This document shows positions 9,918 through 18,368 of a DNA stretch of 64,000 nucleotides, piece by piece (the stretch's first letter is position 1; each line of letters starts with the position of its first letter). The stretch comes from Holophagales bacterium (lineage in GTDB: Bacteria; Acidobacteriota; Thermoanaerobaculia; UBA5066), in contig JADJVF010000004.1 in assembly GCA_016716705.1 (NCBI GenBank), positions 186,001-250,000 of the forward strand, written 5' to 3'. The translations under genes and the position numbers were made by a program. Under the pieces are notes generated by a model that saw nothing but the letters and a program-made list of their open reading frames with translations, was not told the origin of the DNA and searched no databases.

Positions 9918-11164
9918 AATCGACGGCCGCTCCGGCCGGGACGGCCCTCGACGTCGCCGCCGTGAGGCGCGACTTCCCCCTTCTCGCGCGCACCGCGCAC
10001 GGGCACCCCCTCGTCTACCTCGACAGCGCGAACACGACGCAGAAGCCCGAGGCCGTGATCCGCGCCTCCGACCGCTTCTACCGCGAGCAGAACGCGAACA
10101 TCCACCGCTCCACCTACCGCCTCTCCGAGGAGGCGACGGCGGCCTACGAAGGCGCCCGCGAAACCGTGCGGCGATTCGTGAACGCCCGCTCGACGCGCGA
10201 GATCGTCTTCACGCGCGGGACGACCGAGTCGATCAACCTCCTCGCCACGAGCTTCGGCCAGGCGTTCGTGAAGGCGGGCGACGAGATCCTGATCACGGGG
10301 ATGGAGCACCACTCCAACATCGTCCCGTGGCAGCTCCTCTGCGAGCGGACCGGCGCGAAGCTCCGCGTCATCCCGCTCGACGACCGGGGCGACCTGATCC
10401 TGGACGACCTCGGCCGGCTCCTGACGGAGCGGACGAAGCTCGTCGGCGTCGTCCACGTCTCCAACGCCCTCGGCACGATCAACCCGGTGAAGGCCCTCAT
10501 CGGCTACGCCCACGGAAAGGGCGTCCCGGTCCTTCTCGACGGGGCGCAGTCGATCCCGCACCTCGGCGTCGACGTGGCGGCCCTCGACTGCGACTTCCTC
10601 GCCTTCTCCGGCCACAAGGTCTACGGCCCGACCGGCATCGGCGTCCTCTACGGCAAGGAGTCGTGGCTCTCGAAGATGCCCCCGTACCAGGGGGGCGGCG
10701 ACATGATCGCCTCCGTCTCGTTCGAGAAGACGACGTACGCCGAGCTCCCGGCGAAGTTCGAGGCGGGAACGGGCAACCTCGCCGGCGCCGTCGCCCTGGG
10801 CACGGCCCTCGACTACGTCACGGGGCTGGGCCTGCCGCGGATCGCCGCGCACGAGAAGGACCTCCTCTCCTACGCCACCGCGCGCCTCTCCGAGATCCCC
10901 GGGCTCCGGATCATCGGAACCGCCAGGGAGAAGGCGAGCGTCGTCTCCTTCGTTCTCGGAGACATCCACCCGCACGACGTCGGGACGATCCTCGACCAGG
11001 AAGGGATCTGCATCCGGACGGGCCACCACTGCGCGCAGCCGGTGATGACCCGATACGACCTCCCCGCTACGGCACGGGCCTCCTTCGGCCTCTACAACAC
11101 GCGCGAGGAGGTCGACGCGCTCGCGGCCGGCCTCCGGAAGGTCCTCGAGGTTTTCGGCGCATGA
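9914..11164 (+). CDS. sufS: Cysteine desulfurase SufS
   Basis: 416 residues from ATG 9914 (four-base overlap with sufD). The PLP lysine is K235 in FSGHKVYGPTG and the persulfide cysteine is C373 in RTGHHCAQPVM, the group II (SufS/CsdA) arrangement. It takes sulfur from cysteine and passes it to SufU, encoded next. The frame upstream of 9914 is open but is only a shadow of sufD. Length and all active-site motifs are normal, so it should be functional. Confidence 0.97.
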   Translation: MKSTAAPAGTALDVAAVRRDFPLLARTAHGHPLVYLDSANTTQKPEAVIRASDRFYREQNANIHRSTYRLSEEATAAYEGARETVRRFVNARSTREIVFTRGTTESINLLATSFGQAFVKAGDEILITGMEHHSNIVPWQLLCERTGAKLRVIPLDDRGDLILDDLGRLLTERTKLVGVVHVSNALGTINPVKALIGYAHGKGVPVLLDGAQSIPHLGVDVAALDCDFLAFSGHKVYGPTGIGVLYGKESWLSKMPPYQGGGDMIASVSFEKTTYAELPAKFEAGTGNLAGAVALGTALDYVTGLGLPRIAAHEKDLLSYATARLSEIPGLRIIGTAREKASVVSFVLGDIHPHDVGTILDQEGICIRTGHHCAQPVMTRYDLPATARASFGLYNTREEVDALAAGLRKVLEVFGA

Positions 11165-11613
11165 CGGCCCTGACCGACCTCTACCAGGAGGTCATCCTCG
11201 ACCACAACAAGTCGCCCCGGAACTTCCGGGCTCTCGAAGGGGCGACCCACTCCGGCATCGGCCACAACCCCCTCTGCGGCGACCAGCTGACGCTCTACGT
11301 CGTCGTCGACGGCGGCGTCATCCGCGAGATCGGCTTCCAGGGGAAGGGGTGCGCCATCTCGAAGGCGTCGGCCTCGCTCATGACCGAGGCCGTCAAGGGA
11401 AAGACCACGGAAGAGGCCGAGGCGCTCTTCACCCGTTTCCACGACCTCCTGACCGGACCGCCCGACGTGAAGACCGACGCGAAGAGCTTCGGAAAGCTCG
11501 CCGTCTTTTCCGGCGTCCGCGAATTCCCCGTCCGCGTCAAGTGCGCGACGCTCGCCTGGCACACGCTCCACTCGGCCCTCGCCGGGGGCGGCGCCGCGGC
11601 CTCCACGGAGTAA
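11161..11613 (+). CDS. sufU: SufU-type sulfur-transfer / IscU-like protein
   Basis: 150 residues from ATG 11161, overlapping the sufS stop. Cysteines 39, 64 and 128 with Asp41 (NPLCGDQL, GKGCAIS, VKCATLAW) are the SufU zinc/sulfur-acceptor ligands, and the insertion between the second and third cysteines that distinguishes SufU from IscU is present. It accepts persulfide sulfur from SufS by zinc-cysteine swapping and delivers it to SufBCD. This SufS/SufU pairing is the Firmicutes/Actinobacteria/Acidobacteria type rather than the SufE type. Confidence 0.94.
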   Translation: MTALTDLYQEVILDHNKSPRNFRALEGATHSGIGHNPLCGDQLTLYVVVDGGVIREIGFQGKGCAISKASASLMTEAVKGKTTEEAEALFTRFHDLLTGPPDVKTDAKSFGKLAVFSGVREFPVRVKCATLAWHTLHSALAGGGAAASTE

Positions 11614-11617
11614 CGCC

Positions 11618-11959
11618 ATGTCCGTCGCGATGCCAGAACCTATGCCCGCCGCTCCCGGCGCCGACCTCGAGCAGAAGGTCATCGCCGTGCTGAAGAAGAT
11701 CTACGACCCCGAGATCCCGGTCAACATCCACGACCTCGGCCTCATCTATTCCGTCAACGTCGCTGGCGACGGCGCGGTCCAGGTGACGATGACCCTCACC
11801 GCCCCCGCCTGTCCCGTCGCCGGCACGCTCCCCGGTGAGGTGGAGCGCGCCGTGAATTCGGTCGACGGCGTCTCCGAAGCGAAGGTCGAGCTCGTCTGGG
11901 ATCCGCCCTGGAACCCCGGGATGATGTCGAAGATGGCCCGGGTGATGCTGGGGATGTGA
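11618..11959 (+). CDS. sufT: SufT / MIP18-family (DUF59) Fe-S maturation protein
   Basis: 113 residues. The MIP18 domain (about 18-112) shows KKIYDPEIPVNIHDLGLIYS, TLTAPACPVAGTLPGEVE and the C-terminal VELVWDPPWNPGMMS, with the conserved cysteine in APACPV. Members of this family help carry or mature clusters onto target proteins. It starts four bases after sufU and closes the SUF operon, giving the order rrf2-B-C-D-S-U-T. The GTG of the next gene overlaps its stop. Confidence 0.9.
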   Translation: MSVAMPEPMPAAPGADLEQKVIAVLKKIYDPEIPVNIHDLGLIYSVNVAGDGAVQVTMTLTAPACPVAGTLPGEVERAVNSVDGVSEAKVELVWDPPWNPGMMSKMARVMLGM

Positions 11960-12210
11960 CCGTGGCCCTCGCCGACGGTCTCCGCGAGTACATGGCGCGC
12001 GACTGGGCGGCGGTGAGGGAGTCGAAGGAGGCCGCCCTCGCCGAGCGGCTCGACAGGCTCGGCCCTGCCGAGAGCCTGCGAATGGCCGACGAGCTCCGCC
12101 GGTTCGCGCGCTCCGTCGGGTCCGATCCCGCGGCCGACGACCTCAGGGCCGCCGACCTCGAAGCCCACCAGCGCCTCAGCGCCCTGCTGCGCCGTGCCTC
12201 TCACGTCTGA
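11956..12210 (+). CDS. Small helical protein of unknown function
   Basis: 84 residues, starting at GTG 11956 inside the sufT stop (GTG 11962 is an alternative). It is predicted to be almost entirely helical and charged: REYMARDWAAVRESKEAAL, then ERLDRLGPAESLRMADELRR. I recall similar small proteins beside nucleotidyltransferase genes. Here its 3' end overlaps the nucleotidyltransferase gene by 17 bases, so the two are probably translated together. It may be the partner or antitoxin of that enzyme; no domain I can name confirms this. Confidence 0.65.
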   Translation: MTVALADGLREYMARDWAAVRESKEAALAERLDRLGPAESLRMADELRRFARSVGSDPAADDLRAADLEAHQRLSALLRRASHV

Positions 12211-12811
12211 CGCCGCCCGGCTCCTCGCGCTCGTTCGCGAGGTCTTCCGCCGGCGCGGCGACCGCTGGTTCCTGTTCGGCGCCCAGGCCGTCGTCGCCCA
12301 CGGGTTTCCCCGGACGACCGGCGACGTCGACGTGACGGTCGTTCCGGCAGACGGAAACCCTCGCGCCCTGGCCGCGGCCCTCGTCTCCGCCGGACTGACC
12401 CTCCGCGTTTCCGACCTCGACGACTTCGTCGAGCGGACGGCCGTCCTCCCCTTCCTTCATGAACCGACCGGCCTCGGCCTCGACGTCGTTCTCGGAGCCT
12501 CCGGCCTCGAGAACGACTGCATCGACCGTGCGGTCGCCGTCGACATCGGGGACGGCACCGTGCCGGTGATTCGCGTCGAGGACCTGGTCGTTCTGAAGGT
12601 CCTCTCCGGCCGCCCGAAGGACGTCGAGGACGTGAGGTCGATCCTGCGCCGCCGGCGCCGCACGCTCGACCTCGCCCACGTCCGCTCGCTCCTCGCCGAA
12701 CTGGAAGAGGCGCTCGGGCAGAGCGACCTCGTGCCCGAGCTCGAAGGGCTGCTTGCCGAGGAAGAGCGGTCGCGAGGCGTTCGCGGCCGGACCGCACCGA
12801 CTCAGGAGTAA
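12194..12811 (+). CDS. Nucleotidyltransferase-fold protein (AbiEii/MNT-like)
   Basis: 205 residues from GTG 12194. The nucleotidyltransferase core is visible as FLFGAQAVVAHGFPRTTGDVDVTV, with the GDVDV metal-binding aspartates at about 44 and 46, and a later VIRVEDLVVLKVLSGRPKDVEDV motif typical of AbiEii/DUF6036-like enzymes. Such proteins transfer a nucleotide to RNA or protein, and several are toxins. It overlaps the 84-residue gene upstream. It may be a passenger of the SUF operon, since no terminator is seen before it. Confidence 0.8.
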   Translation: MPLTSDAARLLALVREVFRRRGDRWFLFGAQAVVAHGFPRTTGDVDVTVVPADGNPRALAAALVSAGLTLRVSDLDDFVERTAVLPFLHEPTGLGLDVVLGASGLENDCIDRAVAVDIGDGTVPVIRVEDLVVLKVLSGRPKDVEDVRSILRRRRRTLDLAHVRSLLAELEEALGQSDLVPELEGLLAEEERSRGVRGRTAPTQE

Positions 12812-12939
12812 GAGCTAGCACCCGAACCGATGTGCGGAAAGGCCCGTCGCGGCGTCCGGGAGGGCGCTACAGCTTCCCGCGGCTCCGGACTCGCCGGGGA
12901 GCGGGAAGACGTGATAGGGCGCCGATGGAGAATCGCCGC

Positions 12940-13797
12940 ATGCGAAAGACCGCTCTCTCCGCCGCTCTCCTGCTCCTCTCGGCGGCGACCCCGCTCGCGG
13001 CCGACGTCCGTCTCCCCCAGCCGAGCCCCGCCGCGACCGTCTCCGGAACGATCGGGATCACGACCGTCGCCATCAGCTACCACCAGCCCGGCGTGAAAGG
13101 GCGCCGGATCTGGGGAGAGCTCGTCCCGCACGGCTCCCTCTGGCGCCTCGGCGCCAACGACGCGACGACGATCTCCTTCTCGGACGCGGTCAAGGTGGCG
13201 GGACACGACGTGCCGGCCGGGACCTACGCGCTCTTCGCAATTCCGGGGAAGGAGAGCTGGACGCTCGTCCTGAACAGGAAGGCGCAGCAGTGGGGCGCCT
13301 ACTTTGCCGACCCGAAGGAAGACCAGCTGAGGTTCGACGTGAGGCCCGCCGCGGGCGAGGCGACGGAGTGGATGACCTTCGGGATCGTCCCGACGGGCGC
13401 CACCTCCGCCCGGGTCGACTGGGCCTGGGAGAAGCTCCGCTTCTCGTTCCCCGTGGAGGTCGAGGTGTCGCGCCTCGTCTGGGCCGGCGTCGACAAGGCG
13501 CTCGCCGAGGCGAAGCCGGACGACTGGCAGACGCCGCTCCAGGCGGCCCGGTGGGCCCGCCAGGACCACAGGCGCCTCGACGAGGCGATCGTCTGGCTCG
13601 ACCGTTCGATCGCCATCCGCCAGAGCTTCTGGAACTACGAGCTGAAGGCCCTCCTCCTCCACGACGCTGGGAAGACCGCCGAAGCGATTCCCCTCATGGA
13701 AAAGGCGATCGAGCTCTCGAAGAAGGGGGGCCCGCCGAAGGAGTACACCGAGGGGCTGGAGAAGACGCTGGCGAGCTGGCAAGCCCCGAAGAAGTAG
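12940..13797 (+). CDS. Secreted DUF2911 domain protein
   Basis: 285 residues. ATG 12940 is preferred over the in-frame ATG 12925 because GGAG lies nine bases upstream and the product then starts with a signal peptide (MRKTALSAALLLLSAATPLAA). DUF2911 (about 22-170) is recognised from ISYHQPGVKGRRIWGELVPHGSLWRLGANDA-type sequence and AGTYALFAIPG. The C-terminal third (about 190-280) is helical and TPR-like (EAIVWLDRSIAIR, GKTAEAIPLMEKAIELS). Its function is unknown, presumably periplasmic or surface-exposed. Confidence 0.85.
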   Translation: MRKTALSAALLLLSAATPLAADVRLPQPSPAATVSGTIGITTVAISYHQPGVKGRRIWGELVPHGSLWRLGANDATTISFSDAVKVAGHDVPAGTYALFAIPGKESWTLVLNRKAQQWGAYFADPKEDQLRFDVRPAAGEATEWMTFGIVPTGATSARVDWAWEKLRFSFPVEVEVSRLVWAGVDKALAEAKPDDWQTPLQAARWARQDHRRLDEAIVWLDRSIAIRQSFWNYELKALLLHDAGKTAEAIPLMEKAIELSKKGGPPKEYTEGLEKTLASWQAPKK

Positions 13798-13831
13798 GCC
13801 TGGGTCGCGCCCCTCCGCCCCGGCGTCCGCG

Positions 13832-15044
13832 TCACTTCCCGGCAGGCGCCTCCGCGAACGTTCCGATCTCTCCAGGGAGCTTCGAAGGAAACTCCCAGAT
13901 CCCCGGCGTCGAGACGAGATAGATCAGGACCTTCATCGACTTCATCGATTCCGGGTCCCGCAGCAGGTCCTTGAACGGAGCGAGGGACCCTCCGGAGGCG
14001 TGGAGGTCGCGGATCGGAAGGTTGAGGCGCTGGGAGAGGTTCGCCTCGAGGCCGTTGTTGAAGCTGTCTCCAGCCAGCGCGATGGGCGAGGTCTCGGACG
14101 TGAGCGGGGCGTTGCCGACCGGCAGGACGAGCTCGACGTCGTACGTGAGGAGTGGCTTCACCCTCGTCGCCTGCTCCGGGTTGAGGGCCCCCAGCGTCGC
14201 TGAGACGGCCGCGAGATCCCGCCGCTCGACAAAGGAACGGTAGAGGTGCGGGCCGGCCTGGGCCTTCCGGACGACGGGATACCGCCGCAGCCGCTTGACG
14301 ATCTCTTCGAGGGCAATCCTCTGCCCCTCCCACGCCCAGTGCGGATCGGCGAACTGGTAGAGCGACGGGCCGGCCTTCTTCCTCGCCTCGAGGAAGGGCG
14401 GCAGCAGGTCGACCACCTCGACTCCCCGGTCCAGGAGGTCGTGAATCGCGCGGCGCATCTGGGGCGCGACGATTCGATCGGCGGGCGTGGCTGCGATGAA
14501 GTGTTCGGGGTAGACCTCCGTCATCTTCGGCACCGGAACGAAGATCAGGTCGATGCCGTGCGACGCCAGCCATCGCGAGATCGCGTCGATCGAGGAGACG
14601 AAGCACGTCATCGAGATGAACTCGGACGTCGAGAGAGGCGCGTTCGTGAGGTACCGGAGGTAGTTGGACGGCCAGGCCTCGAACCGGGGGATTCCCGAGA
14701 GATTCCAGGACCTCGTACCGGGCCTCCGACGGCCCTTTCGCCTGGGGGTTGTTCGGCGTGGCCGCGGCGATCCTCTCCCGGAGGGCCACGCGGAACGGCT
14801 CGACGGAGGCGTTCCACTCGTCCCACGATCCGGCTCCCGACGCGGCGAGCTGGCCGAGAACGACGTTCTTCGCGTCGAGGATGCTCTTCTCGCGCTCGCG
14901 GGCCGGATCGGACAGGCTCTTCGCCGGCCTGGTCGAGCGCGAGGCCGGCGGGGCGGGCGCCGGGCCGGAGAGCGCCGGGGCGGACGAGAGGGCAAAGAGC
15001 AGGGCGAGGTGGAGTCCGAGCGGAAGGGCGATCCTGCGAGTCAT
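13832..15044 (-). pseudogene. AlgJ/AlgX-like O-acetyltransferase protein, frameshifted
   Basis: The ATG at 15044 begins a signal peptide (MTRRIALPLGLHLALLFALS) and the frame reads well to about 14,690 (ARYEVLESL). The homologous protein then continues in another frame (SGIPRFEAWPSNYLRYLTN) to the stop at 13832. A single-base indel near 14,685-14,695 would restore about 403 residues. The SGNH-like AlgJ/AlgX core is otherwise intact: ADPHWAWEGQ supplies the D/H dyad and ALAGDSFNNGLEA the serine box. It probably transfers acetyl groups to an exported polysaccharide. The ATGA overlap with the next upstream gene shows an operon. Real mutation and assembly error cannot be told apart here. Confidence 0.8.
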
Positions 15045-16828
15045 TCGATCTCCCATTTGACGGCGTAGTAGGGGATCCGCTCCAGGTCGTCGAGGTCGTC
15101 GACGCGGCGGATCGACCGGATCTCGGGGCCCGCCTCCCGGAACGGGACGAGCCGGACCTTGAGGAGCGTCTCCGGGGTGAAGCTCGCGGGGGGGAGCCAC
15201 TCGTTCTCCTTCATCGCGAGGAAGACGACGATCGCGTAGCGGTCGGACCAGCGGCCCGACTCCACGCCGAGCACCTCGAGGCGGACGGTCGAGAGGCAAT
15301 CGGCGTACGGGGCGCTGTAGGGGGCGGGCACGGGGGAGATCTGAAGCACGCGCGCCCGGAGGACGATCGGCTCGGCCGGGACCGCGGTCGGGCGGACGGA
15401 GGCGGTCGGTACCGCGGTGGGGCGTGCCCCGGCCTGCGGGCCGGCCGGAGCCGCGGGCGCGGCAGGCCGCTCCGGCTCGCCCGGATTCCCGGCAGCGGGC
15501 GGGGCGCTTTCCGCGACGGGCGCTTTCCGGACCGGGGCCGGCGGAATCGGGATGACCTTCCAGTTCTCGGTCGTCAGGTCCCGGTCGGCGAACTCGTAGA
15601 CGACGACCCGGGCCCGCTCGAGCCGTTCGCGGCCGCCGGGGCCCGCGATCTCGGCCCGGGCCGCGTCCGCGCCCCCACCGTTGATCGCCACGACGTCGAT
15701 GGGAAGGCCCAGTGCGAGGGAGAGGTGCTCGGCGAAACCGGCGCTCGCGCCCCAGCCGAGAGAGCTGTCCGAGTAGATGTTCGTGAAGCTGTCCCCGAGG
15801 AGGACGACCTCGGATCCGATCGACGCGCTCCAGGGACGTCCGTCCGCCGCAGTCGTGACCCGGTGCGTGACGACGTCCTGGGGCGCAAAGACCTTCTGAT
15901 CCTCCGGCAGGCGGAGCATCCCGAGGAGGTCGCCCCCGTTCGACCGGAGCTCCCGTTCGACCTTCCACGGCGAGGGCGACGCGGGGGCCGGCAGGGAGAC
16001 CTTCGTGCGGATCAGCGTCGCGAGGTCGGCGGCGGCCCGCTCCATCAGCGGCGGCGTCCAGTGGGTGTCGGCCCGCAGGTACCGCTGGCCCGGCTCGGGG
16101 ACGGACGCCGGATCGAGCGCGAAGACCTCGATCCCCTGGCGGCGAAGTCCGGCGACGAAGCTCTCCATGCCGCGGTTCGAGGGACGGAAGCCGGGCGGCG
16201 ACCCTTCGAATCGACGGCCGAGGTGCCCCGGCTCCATCGAGACCTTGTCGGGGACCGGGAAGAGGACGAGCTCGATGCCGCGTGCCGCGAGGTCGGAGCG
16301 AAGCTGCAGGAGCGCCGGCCCCGGGTCCGGGCTCGGGTCCGCCTCGAGGCTCTTGTCGACCATCTTCTTTCTCCGGCGCCGGAGCGCGTCGGGGTCGGTG
16401 ATCGCGGGCCCCGTGACGAAATCGAGGCCGGGCTGGTAGTAGAGCCAGCCGCCGTCGCCGACGAAGACCTTGCTGTTTCCGGCGCCGAGGACACCCGTCA
16501 GGAACGTCTGGGTGTTCCTCTGGACGAAGCTCCGCAATCCGCTGGCATTTTCCAGCCGGGTTTCCCACGACCGGAGCGTCTCGGCCGACGGGATCGAGGC
16601 GAGGATCCGGGAGCCGAGAGCCGCCCCGCTTCGCGGCGCCGCCTTCGCGGCGCCGGTGTCCCGCGGACCGGCGCTCCTGCCGAGCCCGCCCAGGTGGAGG
16701 AGCGGCACCGCGAAGAGGATCAGGAGAAACGGACCGACGAGGAGCCACGCCGTCGGCCTCTCGACCCGGGTCCCCAGAAGGTCCTCGAGGCTCTCGTTTT
16801 CCGAGAAGGATGCGTGCCTTTTCGCCAT
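15041..16828 (-). CDS. AlgX/AlgJ-like polysaccharide O-acetylation protein
   Basis: 595 residues. A single membrane anchor (about 28-48) precedes a periplasmic domain. The AlgX/AlgJ hallmarks are FVGDGGWLYYQPGLD (about 120-135), RADTHWTPPLMERAA (the DTHW catalytic motif) and VVLLGDSFTNIYSDSSLGWG (the serine box). A Pro/Ala-rich stretch (about 445-490) links to a C-terminal beta-rich extension containing RVLQISPVPAPYSAPYADCL. It acts on the periplasmic face with the MBOAT protein encoded 18 bases upstream, which supplies acetyl groups across the membrane. Confidence 0.85.
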   Translation of the reverse strand: MAKRHASFSENESLEDLLGTRVERPTAWLLVGPFLLILFAVPLLHLGGLGRSAGPRDTGAAKAAPRSGAALGSRILASIPSAETLRSWETRLENASGLRSFVQRNTQTFLTGVLGAGNSKVFVGDGGWLYYQPGLDFVTGPAITDPDALRRRRKKMVDKSLEADPSPDPGPALLQLRSDLAARGIELVLFPVPDKVSMEPGHLGRRFEGSPPGFRPSNRGMESFVAGLRRQGIEVFALDPASVPEPGQRYLRADTHWTPPLMERAAADLATLIRTKVSLPAPASPSPWKVERELRSNGGDLLGMLRLPEDQKVFAPQDVVTHRVTTAADGRPWSASIGSEVVLLGDSFTNIYSDSSLGWGASAGFAEHLSLALGLPIDVVAINGGGADAARAEIAGPGGRERLERARVVVYEFADRDLTTENWKVIPIPPAPVRKAPVAESAPPAAGNPGEPERPAAPAAPAGPQAGARPTAVPTASVRPTAVPAEPIVLRARVLQISPVPAPYSAPYADCLSTVRLEVLGVESGRWSDRYAIVVFLAMKENEWLPPASFTPETLLKVRLVPFREAGPEIRSIRRVDDLDDLERIPYYAVKWEIE

Positions 16829-16846
16829 CTCGCTTCCGCCCGCTCC

Positions 16847-18304
16847 TCAGAACTGGTAGTAGAGAAACGGATTGCTCGTCTGGGTCCACATGATCATGAC
16901 GCTGAGGAGAAAGACGGCGAGGCAGGCGACGGCCTTCAGGGGGGTCAGGCGGCGCGTGAAGTCCCAGACCTGGGGGAGCGTCCAGACGACGAGCGCGCAG
17001 AGAAGCGTCATCGTCACGTGGTAGGGCGTGTAGATCGTCGCCGCCACGGCCAGCGCCCCCGCGGGGACCTCGGCCATGCCCACGAGGGAGCGGAAGTAGC
17101 TGACGGCCTGGGGTAGGGTCTCGGCCCTAAAGAAGACCCACGCGAGGCACGTCACGCCGAACGTGACGGCGATCCTGAGCGGCGCCGGCAGCTTTCGATA
17201 GGGACTGTCCTTGTCCATGAGCCGTTCCGCGGCGAGGAGCAGGCCCTGCATCGCACCCCAGATGACGAAGTTCCACGAGGCGCCGTGCCAGAGCCCGCCG
17301 ACGAGCATGACGGTGAGGAGATTCATGTAGGTCCGGGCCTCGCCGGACCGGTTTCCGCCGAGCGGGACGTAGAGGTAATCGCGAAGCCAGGTGGACAGGG
17401 AGATGTGCCAGCGCCGCCAGAAGTCGGTGATGCTCTCGGCCAGGTAAGGGTCGTCGAAGTTCTTCATGAAGGCGAAGCCGAGCATCAGCCCGAGGCCCAC
17501 CGCCATGTCGGAATAGCCCGAGAAGTCGAAGTAGATCTGGAAGGCGTAGGCGACGACGCCGTACCAGGCGTCGTACCAGACGAGGCTCCCGGCGTTGAAG
17601 GCCGCGTCGGCCACGTGCCCCATCGGGTTCGCCAGGAGGATCTTCTTCCCCAGGCCGAGAGAGAAGAACGCGACCCCGCGGGCGAACCTGTCGACGTTGA
17701 ACGACCGATGCCGGATCTGCTCGGCGACCGTCTGGTAGCGGACGATCGGCCCGGCGATCAGCTGGGGAAAGAGCGCGACGAAGAGCTGGAAGTCGATCGG
17801 GTTCTTCAGCGGCCGCGCGGCGCCGCGGTAGACGTCGATCGCGTAGCTCATGGACTGGAACGTGTAGAAGGAGACTCCGACCGGGAGGGCGACGTTGAGC
17901 ACCGGCAGCCCGATCGGGCCCAGGCCCAGCGCGCCGGCGGCCGCTTCCAGGTTGGTGACCCCGAAGTCGTAGTACTTGAAGAACGCCAGGATTCCGATGT
18001 TGGAGACCAGGGACGTGACGAGGCAGAGCCGCTGCCAGCGATTGCGCGGCTGCCCCTTCGGCAGGAAGGGAAGGTCGGCGCCGGAGAGGGAGTGCCCCCC
18101 GAAACGGACCAGGCCGAGCCCGCAGAAGTAGTCGATATACGAGCTCGCCAGCATCAGGAGGACCCAGACGGGATTCGACCACCCGTAGAACAGGTAGCTC
18201 AGGACCGTCAGGACGGCAGAGAGCGACCGGAACGGGAGGAGGTAGTTGCAGGCCAGGACGACCGGCAGGAAGAAGAAGAGGAAGACGTGGGAGCTGAAGA
18301 CCAT
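16847..18304 (-). CDS. MBOAT family O-acyltransferase (AlgI-like)
   Basis: 485 residues with about ten to twelve membrane helices. Diagnostic sequences are FYTFQSMSYAIDVYRG, IYFDFSGYSDMAVGLGLMLG, FWRRWHISLSTWLRDYLYVPLGGNR and the catalytic-histidine motif GGLWHGASWNFVIWGAMQGL. The family moves acyl groups from the cytoplasm to an extracytoplasmic polysaccharide acceptor, as AlgI does for alginate. It is first in a unit MBOAT-AlgX-AlgJ. No alginate polymerase or export gene is in the window, so the polysaccharide is unknown. Confidence 0.92.
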   Translation of the reverse strand: MVFSSHVFLFFFLPVVLACNYLLPFRSLSAVLTVLSYLFYGWSNPVWVLLMLASSYIDYFCGLGLVRFGGHSLSGADLPFLPKGQPRNRWQRLCLVTSLVSNIGILAFFKYYDFGVTNLEAAAGALGLGPIGLPVLNVALPVGVSFYTFQSMSYAIDVYRGAARPLKNPIDFQLFVALFPQLIAGPIVRYQTVAEQIRHRSFNVDRFARGVAFFSLGLGKKILLANPMGHVADAAFNAGSLVWYDAWYGVVAYAFQIYFDFSGYSDMAVGLGLMLGFAFMKNFDDPYLAESITDFWRRWHISLSTWLRDYLYVPLGGNRSGEARTYMNLLTVMLVGGLWHGASWNFVIWGAMQGLLLAAERLMDKDSPYRKLPAPLRIAVTFGVTCLAWVFFRAETLPQAVSYFRSLVGMAEVPAGALAVAATIYTPYHVTMTLLCALVVWTLPQVWDFTRRLTPLKAVACLAVFLLSVMIMWTQTSNPFLYYQF

Positions 18305-18368
18305 CTCGTGTCCGCGTTTCGCAGGCCGCGGGATGATATAGCGACCCCCGGGAGCGTCAGTCTGCCCC

